This document shows positions 8,441-16,354 of a DNA stretch of 64,000 nucleotides, piece after piece. A model generated the notes under the pieces. It was not told where the DNA came from, did no database searches, and saw nothing but the letters and a program-made list of their open reading frames with translations. The DNA lies in assembly GCF_030378205.1 (NCBI RefSeq), contig NZ_CP127385.1, positions 620,001 through 684,000 of the forward strand, written 5' to 3'. A program made the translations under genes and the position numbers. Numbering within the stretch: position 1 is the stretch's first letter; each line of letters starts with the position of its first letter. Source of the DNA: Bradyrhizobium sp. NP1 (GTDB lineage Bacteria; Pseudomonadota; Alphaproteobacteria; Rhizobiales; Xanthobacteraceae).

Positions 8441-9333
8441 GCGGCCTCCTGTTTAGCTTCGGTCTGTAGGTCGGCTTCGGTGAAGCCATAGCCGCCGGAG
8501 CGCAGCGCCGAATGCTCGCGCTTGGAGTGGACCAGCGGGTAGAACATCTGCGTCGTCCAGCGCTCCGGGCCAAACAGGATGTCGTCCTGCAGGCCGACCT
8601 TGGCCGGATATTTGCGTGTGATATGCGCGGTGCCGAACAGCACGTCCCAGAAGAACAGCAGGTTGCCGAAGTTGCCCTTGTAGTGGCCGATGCCATCTTC
8701 GTTGGTGAGCGCGTGGTGCGCGCGGTGCGTGGCCGGCGTGGAGATGGTGCGCTCCAGCACCCACATCAGCGGATGCAGCGCGCGGATGCGGTACAGCGGC
8801 GCGTCCCACGCCCAGGCGCAGTGCGCGCCCAGGATGATCGCCAGCTTGATCACCAGGTACGCCGCATAGATCGGGCCGAAACCAAGATACACCGCCACGC
8901 CGCCGATCCACAGGCCCGGCATCATCAGGTAGTAGAAGAAGTTGTTGCGGTAGGTAATGCGCACGCTCATGTAGGCTGCGCTGTGGTGCGCGCGGTGCAG
9001 CGGCCATAGCAGCGGCGTGTGCGAGGCGCGGTGCCAGAGGTACTGCGTGAGGTCATCGCCGATCAGCAGCAGGCCGGCCATGGCCCACCACGGCAGGTTG
9101 GCCCAGGCGTTGTGCTGCGCGGGCATGAGCCAGTTGCACAGCGCGTTGCTGCCCAGGAGTGCGATCGGCTGGGTGATGGCGATCAGGCTGACGAACATCA
9201 GCACCTCCAGCCAGGTGTCGTTGGCTGTCGCGTTGTCTTGCACGGTGGTCTGATAGCGCCGGGTGATAAACTCCATGGCGGCAAAGCCCAGGATGCAGGC
9301 GCCGATCAGGAGGTATTGCAGTTGCGAGCTCAT
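8437..9333 (-). CDS. Sterol desaturase / fatty acid hydroxylase family membrane di-iron enzyme
   Basis: A 298-residue integral membrane protein with the histidine clusters of the family: HRASH (101-105), HRAHH (113-117) and HRAHH (203-207), which bind two irons. Hydrophobic segments flank them (about 5-22, 42-65, 82-95, 130-170). Members hydroxylate or desaturate lipids, sterols or carotenoids using O2. The start at 9333 is preceded by GGAG; an ATG at 9357 lacks such a site. It is divergent from a LysR gene, its likely regulator. The stop overlaps the start of a small ORF, and bfd and an aldehyde dehydrogenase follow. Codon choice is strongly CTG/GGC-biased compared with nearby genes, hinting at transfer. 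The substrate is unknown. Confidence 0.85.
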   Translation of the reverse strand: MSSQLQYLLIGACILGFAAMEFITRRYQTTVQDNATANDTWLEVLMFVSLIAITQPIALLGSNALCNWLMPAQHNAWANLPWWAMAGLLLIGDDLTQYLWHRASHTPLLWPLHRAHHSAAYMSVRITYRNNFFYYLMMPGLWIGGVAVYLGFGPIYAAYLVIKLAIILGAHCAWAWDAPLYRIRALHPLMWVLERTISTPATHRAHHALTNEDGIGHYKGNFGNLLFFWDVLFGTAHITRKYPAKVGLQDDILFGPERWTTQMFYPLVHSKREHSALRSGGYGFTEADLQTEAKQEAA

Positions 9334-9446
9334 GTGGGCGTCTCCTATCGCTCTCATGTTTTTTATCGTGAGAACGATTTTAGGAGTGCCATCACAATGC
9401 GTCCAATGCATAATTCGTATCATTCTGATGCATGGAGCGCATTACG
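9334..9446. promoter_or_regulatory. Divergent promoter region with repeated ATGCAT boxes
   Basis: Between the desaturase and LysR starts lie ATGCGT (9397-9402), ATGCAT (9406-9411) and ATGCAT (9428-9433), plus an inverted repeat ATCGT-GAGA-ACGAT at 9365-9378. LysR proteins usually bind two spaced sites in such divergent regions. These are candidates only; no site for this regulator is known to me. Confidence 0.45.
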
Positions 9447-10352
9447 ATGGATCTGCGCCGCCTGAGCCACGTCGTCACCCTTGCCGACACCCTGCACTTC
9501 GCCCGCGCCGCCGAAGCCGCCCATCTGAGCCAGCCGGCCTTCAGCCGCAGCATCCAGGCCATCGAGAGCGACTTGGGTATCCGCCTGTTCGACCGCGACG
9601 TTGGTGAGGTCCGCCCCACCCCGGCCGGCGAATTCGTCATCGAGCGGGCGCGCAAGCTGCTGTTCGAGGCACGTTGCCTGCAGCGCGACGTGGATCTTTA
9701 CCGCGACAGCCAGCTCGGCGACACGGCCTTCGGTGTAGGGCCGCTGTTGACGGCCACCCTGATGCCACGCGCGCTTGTGGCGCTGCGCCGCCAGCACCCG
9801 CAGGTGGCGCTGCGCATGGAGGTCGGCAACTGGGTGCAGTTGCTGGAGAGCCTGCGTACCGAGAACATCGAGTTCTTTGCCGCCGATGTGCGCGACGTGC
9901 CCAGGGATGCCGCGCTGGACATCCAGCTGATCGGGGGGCAACCGGCCAACCTGTATGTGCGGGCAGGCCATCCGCTGGCTGGGCGCGAGCATACGCTGCA
10001 GGAAGTCTGGGCGTACGGTCTTGCGGTACCTACGCTGCTGAGCCCCTCAACGGTTGAACTGGCCGCCCTGCTCGGCCTGCCTGAGGGCCAGGAGGCCACC
10101 ATTGCGCTCGAGTGCGACAACTACGGCATGCTCAAGACAGTCGCGCTCACCACGGATACCGTTCTGGGTGCGACGGACGCGGCGGTACGGGAGGAGCTAG
10201 AATCCGGCGCGCTCGTCCGGCTTGTCGTGCAGGGCTGGCTGTCGCCGCCGTCGAGCACGGGCATCGTGCGTTTGCGAGGGAGAACCTCGTCGCCGGCAGC
10301 CAAGGCAGCCATTGCAGCGATTTTGCGGGCCGCGGGCGAGATCAACGTGTAG
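9447..10352 (+). CDS. LysR-family transcriptional regulator
   Basis: A 301-residue DNA-binding regulator. The N-terminal winged helix-turn-helix is clear: LHFARAAEAAHLSQPAFSRS is the recognition region, followed by IQAIESDLGIRLFDRD. From about residue 90 the periplasmic-binding-like effector domain begins. The start at 9447 (MDLRRLSHVV) matches the family; an in-frame ATG at 9432 is an alternative. Divergent placement next to the hydroxylase gene implies that it controls that operon in response to an unidentified ligand. Codon use resembles the hydroxylase gene rather than the rest of the window, so the pair may have arrived together. Confidence 0.88.
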   Translation: MDLRRLSHVVTLADTLHFARAAEAAHLSQPAFSRSIQAIESDLGIRLFDRDVGEVRPTPAGEFVIERARKLLFEARCLQRDVDLYRDSQLGDTAFGVGPLLTATLMPRALVALRRQHPQVALRMEVGNWVQLLESLRTENIEFFAADVRDVPRDAALDIQLIGGQPANLYVRAGHPLAGREHTLQEVWAYGLAVPTLLSPSTVELAALLGLPEGQEATIALECDNYGMLKTVALTTDTVLGATDAAVREELESGALVRLVVQGWLSPPSSTGIVRLRGRTSSPAAKAAIAAILRAAGEINV

Positions 10353-10479
10353 GCGCCTTACAGCACCCGTCGCATGGTCCGGTGCGGAAGGCCGGCCTCT
10401 TCATACTCCTAAGACGACTGTCTTCTTACCAAAGCCAACCCCGTCGTCGGTTTGCATTACATCTCATCAGCAGGCTCTA

Positions 10480-10640
10480 CGAACGCGCCTATCATCGTCA
10501 CCATCAATCTTGCTTTCGGCGAATGGCCCAACGTGTTCGGCGACGCCAAGATGACCACCGCACTGCTCGACCGCTTGACCCATCACTGCGACATCGTCGA
10601 GACCGGCAACGACAGCTGGCGATTCAAAAGCCGCGACGAC
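10480..10640 (+). pseudogene. IS21-family istB remnant (C-terminal end)
   Basis: The translation [16 protein letters not shown], then [20 protein letters not shown] and [10 protein letters not shown], is the end of IstB, the ATP-binding helper of IS21 transposition. The Walker motifs, the rest of istB and istA are absent, so this is a leftover of an old insertion. The residues before NAPIIVT do not match. No terminal repeats can be identified. Confidence 0.72.
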
Positions 10641-10662
10641 GACCAAGCAACCTATTCTATCA

Positions 10663-10782
10663 ATGGCGGATCGGCGGGATTTGCTTTTAGCCCGAAAGGT
10701 CGAGGATCTGAGGCGAAAGGTGTTCGAGTTGGCGGCTATTGTCGGCGAGCCTCATGATTACGATCCAGATCTCGAGGAGTAA
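10663..10782 (+). CDS. 39-residue ORF, related to the ORF at 12877
   Basis: The ATG at 10663 opens 39 codons. The charged helical core [20 protein letters not shown] is nearly identical to that of a 34-residue ORF 2.2 kb away ([20 protein letters not shown]), and both end in a short acidic tail. Two related copies in a decayed region suggest duplication of a small gene or of part of a larger one. The helix has heptad-like spacing that could form a coiled coil. The family is not recognised. It starts 23 bases after the istB remnant. Confidence 0.35.
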   Translation: MADRRDLLLARKVEDLRRKVFELAAIVGEPHDYDPDLEE

Positions 10783-11155
10783 CTCCCGCCGGGCTCGCCG
10801 GTCTGGCCAATCGGGGGGCTCCGTATGAGCTTGGCCGAGTGCCGGACACAAGTGTTGCGCCCGTTTGGCTGAACGGAATTGGTTGGCCGCCGGGCGCAGC
10901 AGGCTGGGGCCTCAGCCGAGGCCCGCAAAGGTCTACACGCGCGAAACCAACGCTGTCGCCCGAGATATCTCCAAAAGACACATGCCAGATGGTGTTCGGA
11001 TAGCGCCCATGCTTGTAAGCATTCCGATTGCCCTTCGGTGCACCCGGCGAAGGGCCACCGTGCATTCGGCATCTACCGTTCGCCATCGCGGGCGACTGGC
11101 AAGGCTTCCCGCTCCGAGTTATCGCTCCGCAACGTTTCGCCCGGTGCACATCCAT
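10736..11155 (-). pseudogene. HGG-motif protein with degenerate C-terminus
   Basis: The N-terminus reads RCGAITRSGKPCQSPAM, then NGRCRMHGGPSPGAPKGN and RNAYKHGRY. This is a cysteine/histidine motif (C, C, C, HGG followed by GAPKGNxNAxKHG) of a small family common in rhizobial and phage-related genomes, function unknown to me. After KHGRY the sequence changes to proline/arginine-rich low-complexity residues that do not look like a protein end, so the gene is probably truncated or frameshifted near 11040. ATG at 11155 is chosen; a TTG at 11167 is possible. Confidence 0.5.
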
Positions 11156-11315
11156 GTACGATTTCAATCAATTTAACGGCCCCGCTTAGGTCGAGCCCGA
11201 TTGCATCATCGGAACAGCGTCAGCCGCTTCTCAGAGACCTTGCCGCGACGGAAATTTCCGCCGCTGGAACCAAAGTCCCACCGCGTTATTGCCTCTTAAA
11301 CAATGGAGGAACATC

Positions 11316-11846
11316 ATGATTTCCAAACGTCTTGCAATAGCATTGCTGGCCACCGCGTGGATGACCGGTGCGGCGTCGGCGCAAACAGCCACAAACCAAG
11401 CGGATTCCACTACCAGTGCTACCACGCACAAGGAGGGTGAATGGCGCGCGTCCAAGCTCGCCGGCATCGATGTGTACAATGAAGCAAACGAGAAGATCGG
11501 CGACATCAACGAGGTGATTTTAGATAGGTCAGGCAAAGTGGCCAATGTCATTTTAGGGGTCGGCGGCGTTCTCGGCTTGGGCGAGCACTACGTGGCAGTC
11601 GGCTTCGATAAGCTGAAGTGGGTAGACCAGCCGGTGACGTCGACAACTGCCTCAACAACGTCTGCACCGGCGAACGCGCCTGCCACTACTTCCGCTCGAG
11701 ACGCCACTACGCAAACCACCACCGGTGCCGCGACTACCACCACGACAACCACCACAACCAGCGCCAGTAAGCATTGGTATCCCGATCACGCGGTGTATAA
11801 CGCCACCAAGGATGAATTGAAGGCCATGCCGGAGTTTAAATACTAA
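11316..11846 (+). CDS. Secreted PRC-barrel domain protein with Thr-rich linker
   Basis: A protein of 176 residues. Residues 1-22 form a signal peptide ending in ASA-Q. A PRC-barrel domain spans about 35-105 (WRASKLAGIDVYNEANEKIG, then DINEVILDRSGKVANVILGV). It is followed by a long Ala/Thr-rich stretch with nine consecutive threonines, and a short conserved-looking tail (KHWYPDHAVYNATKDELKAM). PRC-barrel proteins of this type are periplasmic or outer-surface proteins often linked to stress. The start follows GGAGG (AATGGAGGAACATC). It is a single gene ended by a rho-independent terminator. It is the only clearly intact gene within the debris at 10.4-13.4 kb. Confidence 0.85.
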   Translation: MISKRLAIALLATAWMTGAASAQTATNQADSTTSATTHKEGEWRASKLAGIDVYNEANEKIGDINEVILDRSGKVANVILGVGGVLGLGEHYVAVGFDKLKWVDQPVTSTTASTTSAPANAPATTSARDATTQTTTGAATTTTTTTTTSASKHWYPDHAVYNATKDELKAMPEFKY

Positions 11847-11862
11847 CTTTTGACATCGATCC

Positions 11863-11893
11863 AAAAGCCGCCCTCACGGGGGCGGTTTTTGTT
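11863..11893 (+). terminator. Rho-independent terminator after the PRC-barrel gene
   Basis: CCGCCC (11868-11873) pairs with GGGCGG (11880-11885) around a short loop, preceded by AAAAG and followed by a T-run TTTTTGTTT. It starts 17 bases after the PRC-barrel stop. The A-run on the left would also let it act on the opposite strand for the histidine kinase remnant. Confidence 0.8.
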
Positions 11894-11964
11894 TGTATGG
11901 CCCGGCGCATCTTCTTTTTTGCAACGATCGATTGGGAGTCATAACCCGCCGACCGGAAAGCAAC

Positions 11965-12750
11965 TTATCCCTCGCGAGTACCTCTTGGTAAGGGAATGTC
12001 CATCGTGCAGACAAGGCCATCCGGCCTGTAGTCGAGATGTATGGTGCCTTCCAGGCCATGCTCGATCACCCCCGATCCAAATCCCTTATGTGCCGGTGTC
12101 GTGACGGGGGGACCATCTTTCTCCTTCCAGTTCAGGAGAAGCCGCTGTCCTGTCGGTGTGGTCTCCATCGTCCACTCTATCAGGATTGATCCCGCCGCGT
12201 TGGACAATGCACCGTATTTCACGGCATTCGTCGCGAGCTCGTTGAACACAATGCCAAGGGCCAAGGTTGATTTTGGCGGGAAGCGCATGTTCTCACCCGT
12301 GACAGCAATACGATCCGCCCGCCCCCTGAGACCCCGAATGGCTCCAATGCATCGTGAATGATATCGAGCAGTCCTGCACCTTCCCATTTTTCACGGGTTA
12401 ATAGGTCGTGCGAGCGGGAGAGCGCAAACAGTCGGGACTCGATGGATTCCCGGATGACTTTGGGATCGGAAGTCGTTCGCAATGTCTGCCAAACAATCGA
12501 TTGTACCGTTGAAAGGGTGTTCTTTACGCGATGGTTCAACTCGTCGATGAGCATCTTTAACCGGGCTTCATCCTCCTTATGTTCGGTAAGATCGACGAAC
12601 GATGCAAAATATTGAACGATGTCACCGCCCTCATCACGAACCGGGCTGATGAAGACAGCGGCCCAGAACTCGCCTCCATCCTTGCGACGGTAAAGGACTT
12701 CAGCTCCGCTGCTCGACGAACCTTCGAACGCCCGCGAGCGACATCGACAT
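11965..12750 (-). pseudogene. PAS-HWE sensor histidine kinase remnant, frameshifted and 5'-truncated
   Basis: Reading minus, the DNA gives the end of a PAS/LOV-type domain (LYRRKDGGEFWAAVFISPVR, then YFASFVDLTEHKEDEARL). An HWE-family dimerisation/phosphoacceptor segment follows (LIDELNHRVKNTLSTVQSIV, with the phospho-acceptor His in ELNHRVKN). In a second frame comes the ATPase half (VFNELATNAVKYGALSN, KGFGSGVIEHGLEG). The frames switch within the G/C run at 12315-12330. Correcting one base there would join IIHDALEPFG to GRADRIAVTGEN as expected. The start of the PAS domain and any initiation codon are missing. HWE kinases phosphorylate response regulators in light or stress signalling. Confidence 0.78.
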
Positions 12751-12876
12751 TGCAGCGGTGAGTAGTCCGAAAGTGCTTGACCTCAACGGCCGATTAGAGA
12801 AGCGGACATGCGTTGGACCGGACACCTCGTGGTATTGGCTCGCCATTCAGACCAGGTGCTAAATGCCATTTTGTTG

Positions 12877-12981
12877 ATGGCGCATCGGCAGGATCGGCTT
12901 TTAGGCGGCAAGGTAGAGAATCTGAGGCGAAAGGTTTTGGAGTTAGCGGCCATCGTCGGGGAGCCTGATCCGGATGAATAA
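12877..12981 (+). CDS. 34-residue ORF, related to the ORF at 10663
   Basis: The ATG at 12877 opens 34 codons reading MAHRQDRLLGGKVENLRRKV then [14 protein letters not shown]. The core matches the ORF at 10663 in about 17 of 20 positions. Sequence just after the two stops also looks weakly similar, so the duplicated unit may extend beyond the ORF. No family is recognised. Confidence 0.35.
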   Translation: MAHRQDRLLGGKVENLRRKVLELAAIVGEPDPDE

Positions 12982-13403
12982 CCCGGCTCCGGGCTCGCGG
13001 ATCCGCTCAATCAGGGCGTTCGACAGGGGCGTGGCGCGATGTCGGACGTTGCCGCGAGCTCCTAGGGTCTGCCGTTTGGCCGGCTGCCAGCCGCGGCAGG
13101 CCGTGGACCGGTATAGCCATCTGCGGCCGACCGGGGGCGTCGGGTGCGCCGGCCCCTTTTCCAAAGGCCCCATCCGCCTGGGTCCCCTGGACTACTCTGG
13201 GCTACATGGAGAAGGTTCGATCCCAGTTCCTCTCCCTCCGCCAGCCGGCCGAGGCGTGCCGTACTTTCAAGTGCAAATGAGCGCCGTAGTGTTGCCTGGC
13301 AAAAGACTGGGTGTGGAAGTCGTTCGATACTGCCAGCAAACCCTACAGCGCCGAAGAGGTTCGTAAAGGGCTTCCGCCGGGCGCTGTGTAGAGCGGCGGT
13401 CCC
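12982..13403. other. No supported gene
   Basis: Frames here on both strands translate to Pro/Arg-rich low-complexity sequence with no motif. A GGTTCGATCCC string near 13212 resembles a tRNA T-arm, but no cloverleaf can be built around it. I see nothing else. Confidence 0.5.
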
Positions 13404-14003
13404 TCAACCGACCTTGATGAGATTCTGATTGGGCAGCGGGCCACCGGGAAATTGCGCGAGCTTGCCGCCGACCGCGAGCGATCCGAGATCAATTCCGACG
13501 AAGCCGATTTGCTCGATAAGCGCGGCCACTTCCGCTTTCGCGGCGCTGTCGTTGCCCGAATAGAACAACACGCGCCGGCCGCCGTCCGACCGCGGATCCC
13601 CGGCAAGCACTTCTGCGCGGAGATGATTGAACGCCTTGACCACGCGTGCTCCGGGCGCGAGGTCGGCAACGACCTCGCTCGATGCGCGGCCTTTCAGATC
13701 GACCGGCTTGAATAGCGGCGCCTCGATCGGATTATTGGCATCGATCAGGATGCGGCTGGACCATTCCGGCAGGCCCGCCAGCGCTGCCGGCAATTTGGTC
13801 CAGTTGACGGCGACGAAGACGATGTCGGCGCGTGCGGCCTGCTCACGGGTGCCGGCCCTGATCGAGGGACCGAGCTCGCGGACCAGTTCTTTCAGCGAGT
13901 CCGGGCCGCGGCTGTTGGAGATGATCGCCTCGATGCCTGAACGGGCCAGCGTGCGAGCGAAGGCTGTGCCGATCGCGCCTGAGCCAATGATGCCGATGGT
14001 CAT
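13404..14003 (-). CDS. NAD(P)-binding reductase, F420-dependent NADP reductase-like fold
   Basis: A 199-residue soluble Rossmann protein. The N-terminal MTIGIIGSGAIGTAFARTLA is the dinucleotide loop (GxGxxG), and SNSRGPDS after the second strand suggests NADP(H) preference. VVKAFNHLRAEVL and VLFYSGNDSAAKAEVAALIE are hallmarks of the group annotated as NADPH-dependent F420 reductase or 'NAD(P)-binding domain' proteins. Most bacterial members do not use F420 and their substrate is unknown. It is followed on the same strand upstream by the SnoaL-like gene (40 bases apart), so the two are likely co-transcribed and controlled by the divergent LysR at 14634. Confidence 0.85.
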   Translation of the reverse strand: MTIGIIGSGAIGTAFARTLARSGIEAIISNSRGPDSLKELVRELGPSIRAGTREQAARADIVFVAVNWTKLPAALAGLPEWSSRILIDANNPIEAPLFKPVDLKGRASSEVVADLAPGARVVKAFNHLRAEVLAGDPRSDGGRRVLFYSGNDSAAKAEVAALIEQIGFVGIDLGSLAVGGKLAQFPGGPLPNQNLIKVG

Positions 14004-14043
14004 GGGATGTTCCTTTCGGGGTTGAATTGAATAACGATTGGGA

Positions 14044-14490
14044 TCAGGAGCGCGTCGCCGCCGTAGGCGGCCAGGCGCCGAGTTGCTGCATGAGAGAGAA
14101 CAGATTGGCCACGCCCCAGTGCTCGGTGATCTTGCCGTCGCGCACGCTCATCACGTCCACGGTCTCAAATTGGATTTTGCGACCGGTTGGCGCGATGCCG
14201 AAGAACTCGCCTTTGTGCGTGCCGTGGTAAGTCTTGTAGGTCGTCACCCGATCACCGTCGGCAAGCTGCCAGTGGATGTCGGCGTGGAAGTCCGGAAAGG
14301 CAGCACGCAGAACGTTGTAAAGTTCAAGTGCGCCGGCCTTGTCCGGCGTGCGTCCCGGCTGCGGCGTATGGTCGATAAAGTCGTCGGCGAACAATTCGTC
14401 GAACACCTTGAAATTCCCGCCGCCTTGCACTTCCTCGGTGTTTCGGCGAACCACCGCCTTCGCAGCTTCGCTCGCGCTAATCTTCGTCAT
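14044..14490 (-). CDS. SnoaL-like / ester-cyclase family protein
   Basis: A 148-residue small alpha+beta barrel (NTF2 fold). FDELFADDFIDHTPQPGRTP and VTTYKTYHGTHKGEFFGI, with DGKITEHWGVANLFSLMQQL near the end, are the usual polyketide-cyclase-like signature. Members bind small hydrophobic molecules; few have known reactions. The start at 14490 follows GGAGCGAC. It is divergent from a LysR gene, 143 bases apart, and probably heads a two-gene transcript with the reductase. Confidence 0.82.
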   Translation of the reverse strand: MTKISASEAAKAVVRRNTEEVQGGGNFKVFDELFADDFIDHTPQPGRTPDKAGALELYNVLRAAFPDFHADIHWQLADGDRVTTYKTYHGTHKGEFFGIAPTGRKIQFETVDVMSVRDGKITEHWGVANLFSLMQQLGAWPPTAATRS

Positions 14491-14633
14491 GGGTGTCGCT
14501 CCAAATTTGAGGCTGCCGCCTTGCCTTCGCGCCGTGTTTTCAGGGCCCAAAGGCCGCGCTTTCTGCGGTGGATAATGGCGCGAAATTCACCTAAGATTAG
14601 CCAGGAATAAGTTGAATCATTTTCAAGCATCCG

Positions 14634-15575
14634 TTGAAGGCGCCTCTGGAAACCCTTGCCAACCTCGAATCCTTCGTCCGCAGCGCCGAAACTGCCAGTT
14701 TCTCGGACGCGGCGCGGCGCCTCGGCCTCACGCCAGCGGCGGTCAGCCGGAATGTGGCGATGCTGGAGCGCAATCTCGGCGCCCGGCTGTTTCACAGGAG
14801 TACACGCAAGCTGACGCTCACCGACGCTGGAGAGCGCTTCCTCCTCGCCATCAGGGACAATCTGGAGGGGCTCCAGCAGGCGATTTCGGGAATCGCGACG
14901 GACGGGGGAGAGCCGGCGGGCGTGCTCAAGGTGAGCATGGGTCTCAACTTCGGTGCGGATTACATCCTTCCGCTGTTGCCACCGTTCCTGGCCCGCTATC
15001 CCGGCATTCGACCCGATTGGCAATTCACGACACGTCAGATCGATTTGATCGCTGATGGATATGATGCCGCGATTGGAGGCGGCATTGAATGGACGCCGGG
15101 CGTCGTCTCTCGCGCGCTTGCGCCGCTACATCTCATTGCGGTCGCCGCGCCGGAATATCTCAAGAACCGCACATTGCCGGCCGACCCCACCGGGCTTCAG
15201 GCCTTCGAAGGAATCGCATGGCGCTCATCGCGCACGGGTCGGATTCGCGAACGCATAATGCGCAACGCGGCGGGCAGCGAAATTCCAGTGAAATTAGCGG
15301 AGACGATTGTCTTCGACGATCCGGAAGCGTCGTGCCGCGCAGCCCTGCTTGGCCTCGGTGTGACATTGATCGCGATGTGTCATGCGTTGCCGCATCTGGA
15401 GCGTGGTGCGCTCGTGCGCCTCGTACCCCACTGGTACATCGACGGCGGCCCGATCTCCATCTATTACGCGAGCCGCACGCTGCTGCCCGCGAAGACCCGC
15501 GTCTTCGTCGATTTTGTCGTTGAAGCATTCAAGCGTGACCGTCTGGCCGAACGCTTCGCCGGTAGCTTGGGCTAG
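14634..15575 (+). CDS. LysR-family transcriptional regulator
   Basis: A 313-residue regulator of the CrgA-like subgroup. The helix-turn-helix is in residues about 18-40 (ASFSDAARRLGLTPAAVSRN) followed by VAMLERNLGARLFHRSTRKL. The effector domain (about 90-300) has the usual YDAAIGGG and LGLGVTLI strands. The start is TTG at 14634, the only initiation codon that gives a normal-length N-terminus. It is divergent from the SnoaL-like/reductase pair, which it probably controls. Confidence 0.86.
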   Translation: MKAPLETLANLESFVRSAETASFSDAARRLGLTPAAVSRNVAMLERNLGARLFHRSTRKLTLTDAGERFLLAIRDNLEGLQQAISGIATDGGEPAGVLKVSMGLNFGADYILPLLPPFLARYPGIRPDWQFTTRQIDLIADGYDAAIGGGIEWTPGVVSRALAPLHLIAVAAPEYLKNRTLPADPTGLQAFEGIAWRSSRTGRIRERIMRNAAGSEIPVKLAETIVFDDPEASCRAALLGLGVTLIAMCHALPHLERGALVRLVPHWYIDGGPISIYYASRTLLPAKTRVFVDFVVEAFKRDRLAERFAGSLG

Positions 15576-15615
15576 TTTTCAATTTGCAGAATTCGAGGCG
15601 GGATATTGTGGCAGG

Positions 15616-16017
15616 ATGGCAAAGTTGGGCCAACCGTGTCCTCGTCGGAACGTCGAGGAAGCGAAAGCCATAAAGATCAAAGCCGCTCTGCACTGTGCCG
15701 AATGTATCGCGTCCGGGCGTTCAACCAGAGAGGAGCTGTCAGCCCTTGGTGATCAGCGGCGTCTGCGAAGCTGGCTTCCAGAGCGGGATGATCAAGCGAA
15801 ACCAGCCGCGCGCGTCCCGGCCGCCGTAGTAATGTTCGCACACCTCCGACAAGACCAAGAAGACAAGACTAAAATTGTCCCTTGCATGTTCCGATGCGAT
15901 GAGCCCGCCTGCCCCAAGATTTCGGCTGGTGCAATGGCGCTCCGCTCGCTAGGCCGAAGGCCGTTTACGCCTTGGCCAGGTATCTCTGCTATCGATTTGG
16001 TTCCGGAAATCTTATAA
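15616..16017 (+). CDS. Doubtful hypothetical ORF
   Basis: The ATG at 15616 opens 133 codons. The first 60 residues (KAIKIKAALHCAECIASGRS, then TREELSALGD) look somewhat protein-like, with two cysteines. The second half is low complexity and resembles a chance frame. There is no clear ribosome binding site or known motif, and the frame continues from a longer reading frame inside the LysR gene. It is listed because it is the only candidate in 15576-16060. Confidence 0.2.
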   Translation: MAKLGQPCPRRNVEEAKAIKIKAALHCAECIASGRSTREELSALGDQRRLRSWLPERDDQAKPAARVPAAVVMFAHLRQDQEDKTKIVPCMFRCDEPACPKISAGAMALRSLGRRPFTPWPGISAIDLVPEIL

Positions 16018-16060
16018 TTTCTTGGCGGCTGCGTCAGGTGTGCGCAGAAAAGGGAATGCG

Positions 16061-16285
16061 ATGTTGTTGCGGAATCTTGTCCTGCGCTGGATGGAGCGAA
16101 ATCAGAAATTGACCTGTCCGCGTTGCGCGCAGCCGGCTTCATCCGAGACCTTCAGAAGCGGACGATATCTGTTGGCCCAGGAGGAGCTGGTTTGCGACCG
16201 GTGCCACGAGACCAGTCTTGTCGCGCTGTGGCGCTATCATGGATTGCTCCGCGCCACCGCCGGTTCTTTGCCCTTGGCAAGCTGA
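16061..16285 (+). CDS. Small zinc-ribbon-like hypothetical protein
   Basis: A 74-residue protein with CPRC (residues about 17-20) and CDRC (about 43-46), spaced like a four-cysteine zinc ribbon. Basic and aromatic residues (VLRWMERNQK, LWRYHGLL) flank the ribbon. Such small ribbons usually bind nucleic acid or a partner protein. The ATG at 16061 is preferred over an upstream start at 16022 because it begins right before the folded part. It converges on the phosphatase gene. No family is named with confidence. Confidence 0.5.
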   Translation: MLLRNLVLRWMERNQKLTCPRCAQPASSETFRSGRYLLAQEELVCDRCHETSLVALWRYHGLLRATAGSLPLAS

Positions 16286-16354
16286 CGCCTCCGGAACAAG
16301 CCTGCTCCGGCCTTGGCTCGCTGGCACCTCTGCTCGGGCACAACGAGATCGCTC

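Noticed and set aside
10480..10782. Active IS21 element
   Set aside because: Only the istB tail remains; istA, the Walker part of istB and the terminal inverted repeats are not found.
11680..11770. Repetitive ACC/ACT tract that could look like a repeat array
   Set aside because: It is the coding sequence of the Thr-rich linker in the PRC-barrel protein; there are no spacers or unit structure of a CRISPR.
13195..13235. Possible tRNA because of GGTTCGATCCC
   Set aside because: No acceptor, D or anticodon stem can be formed around it.
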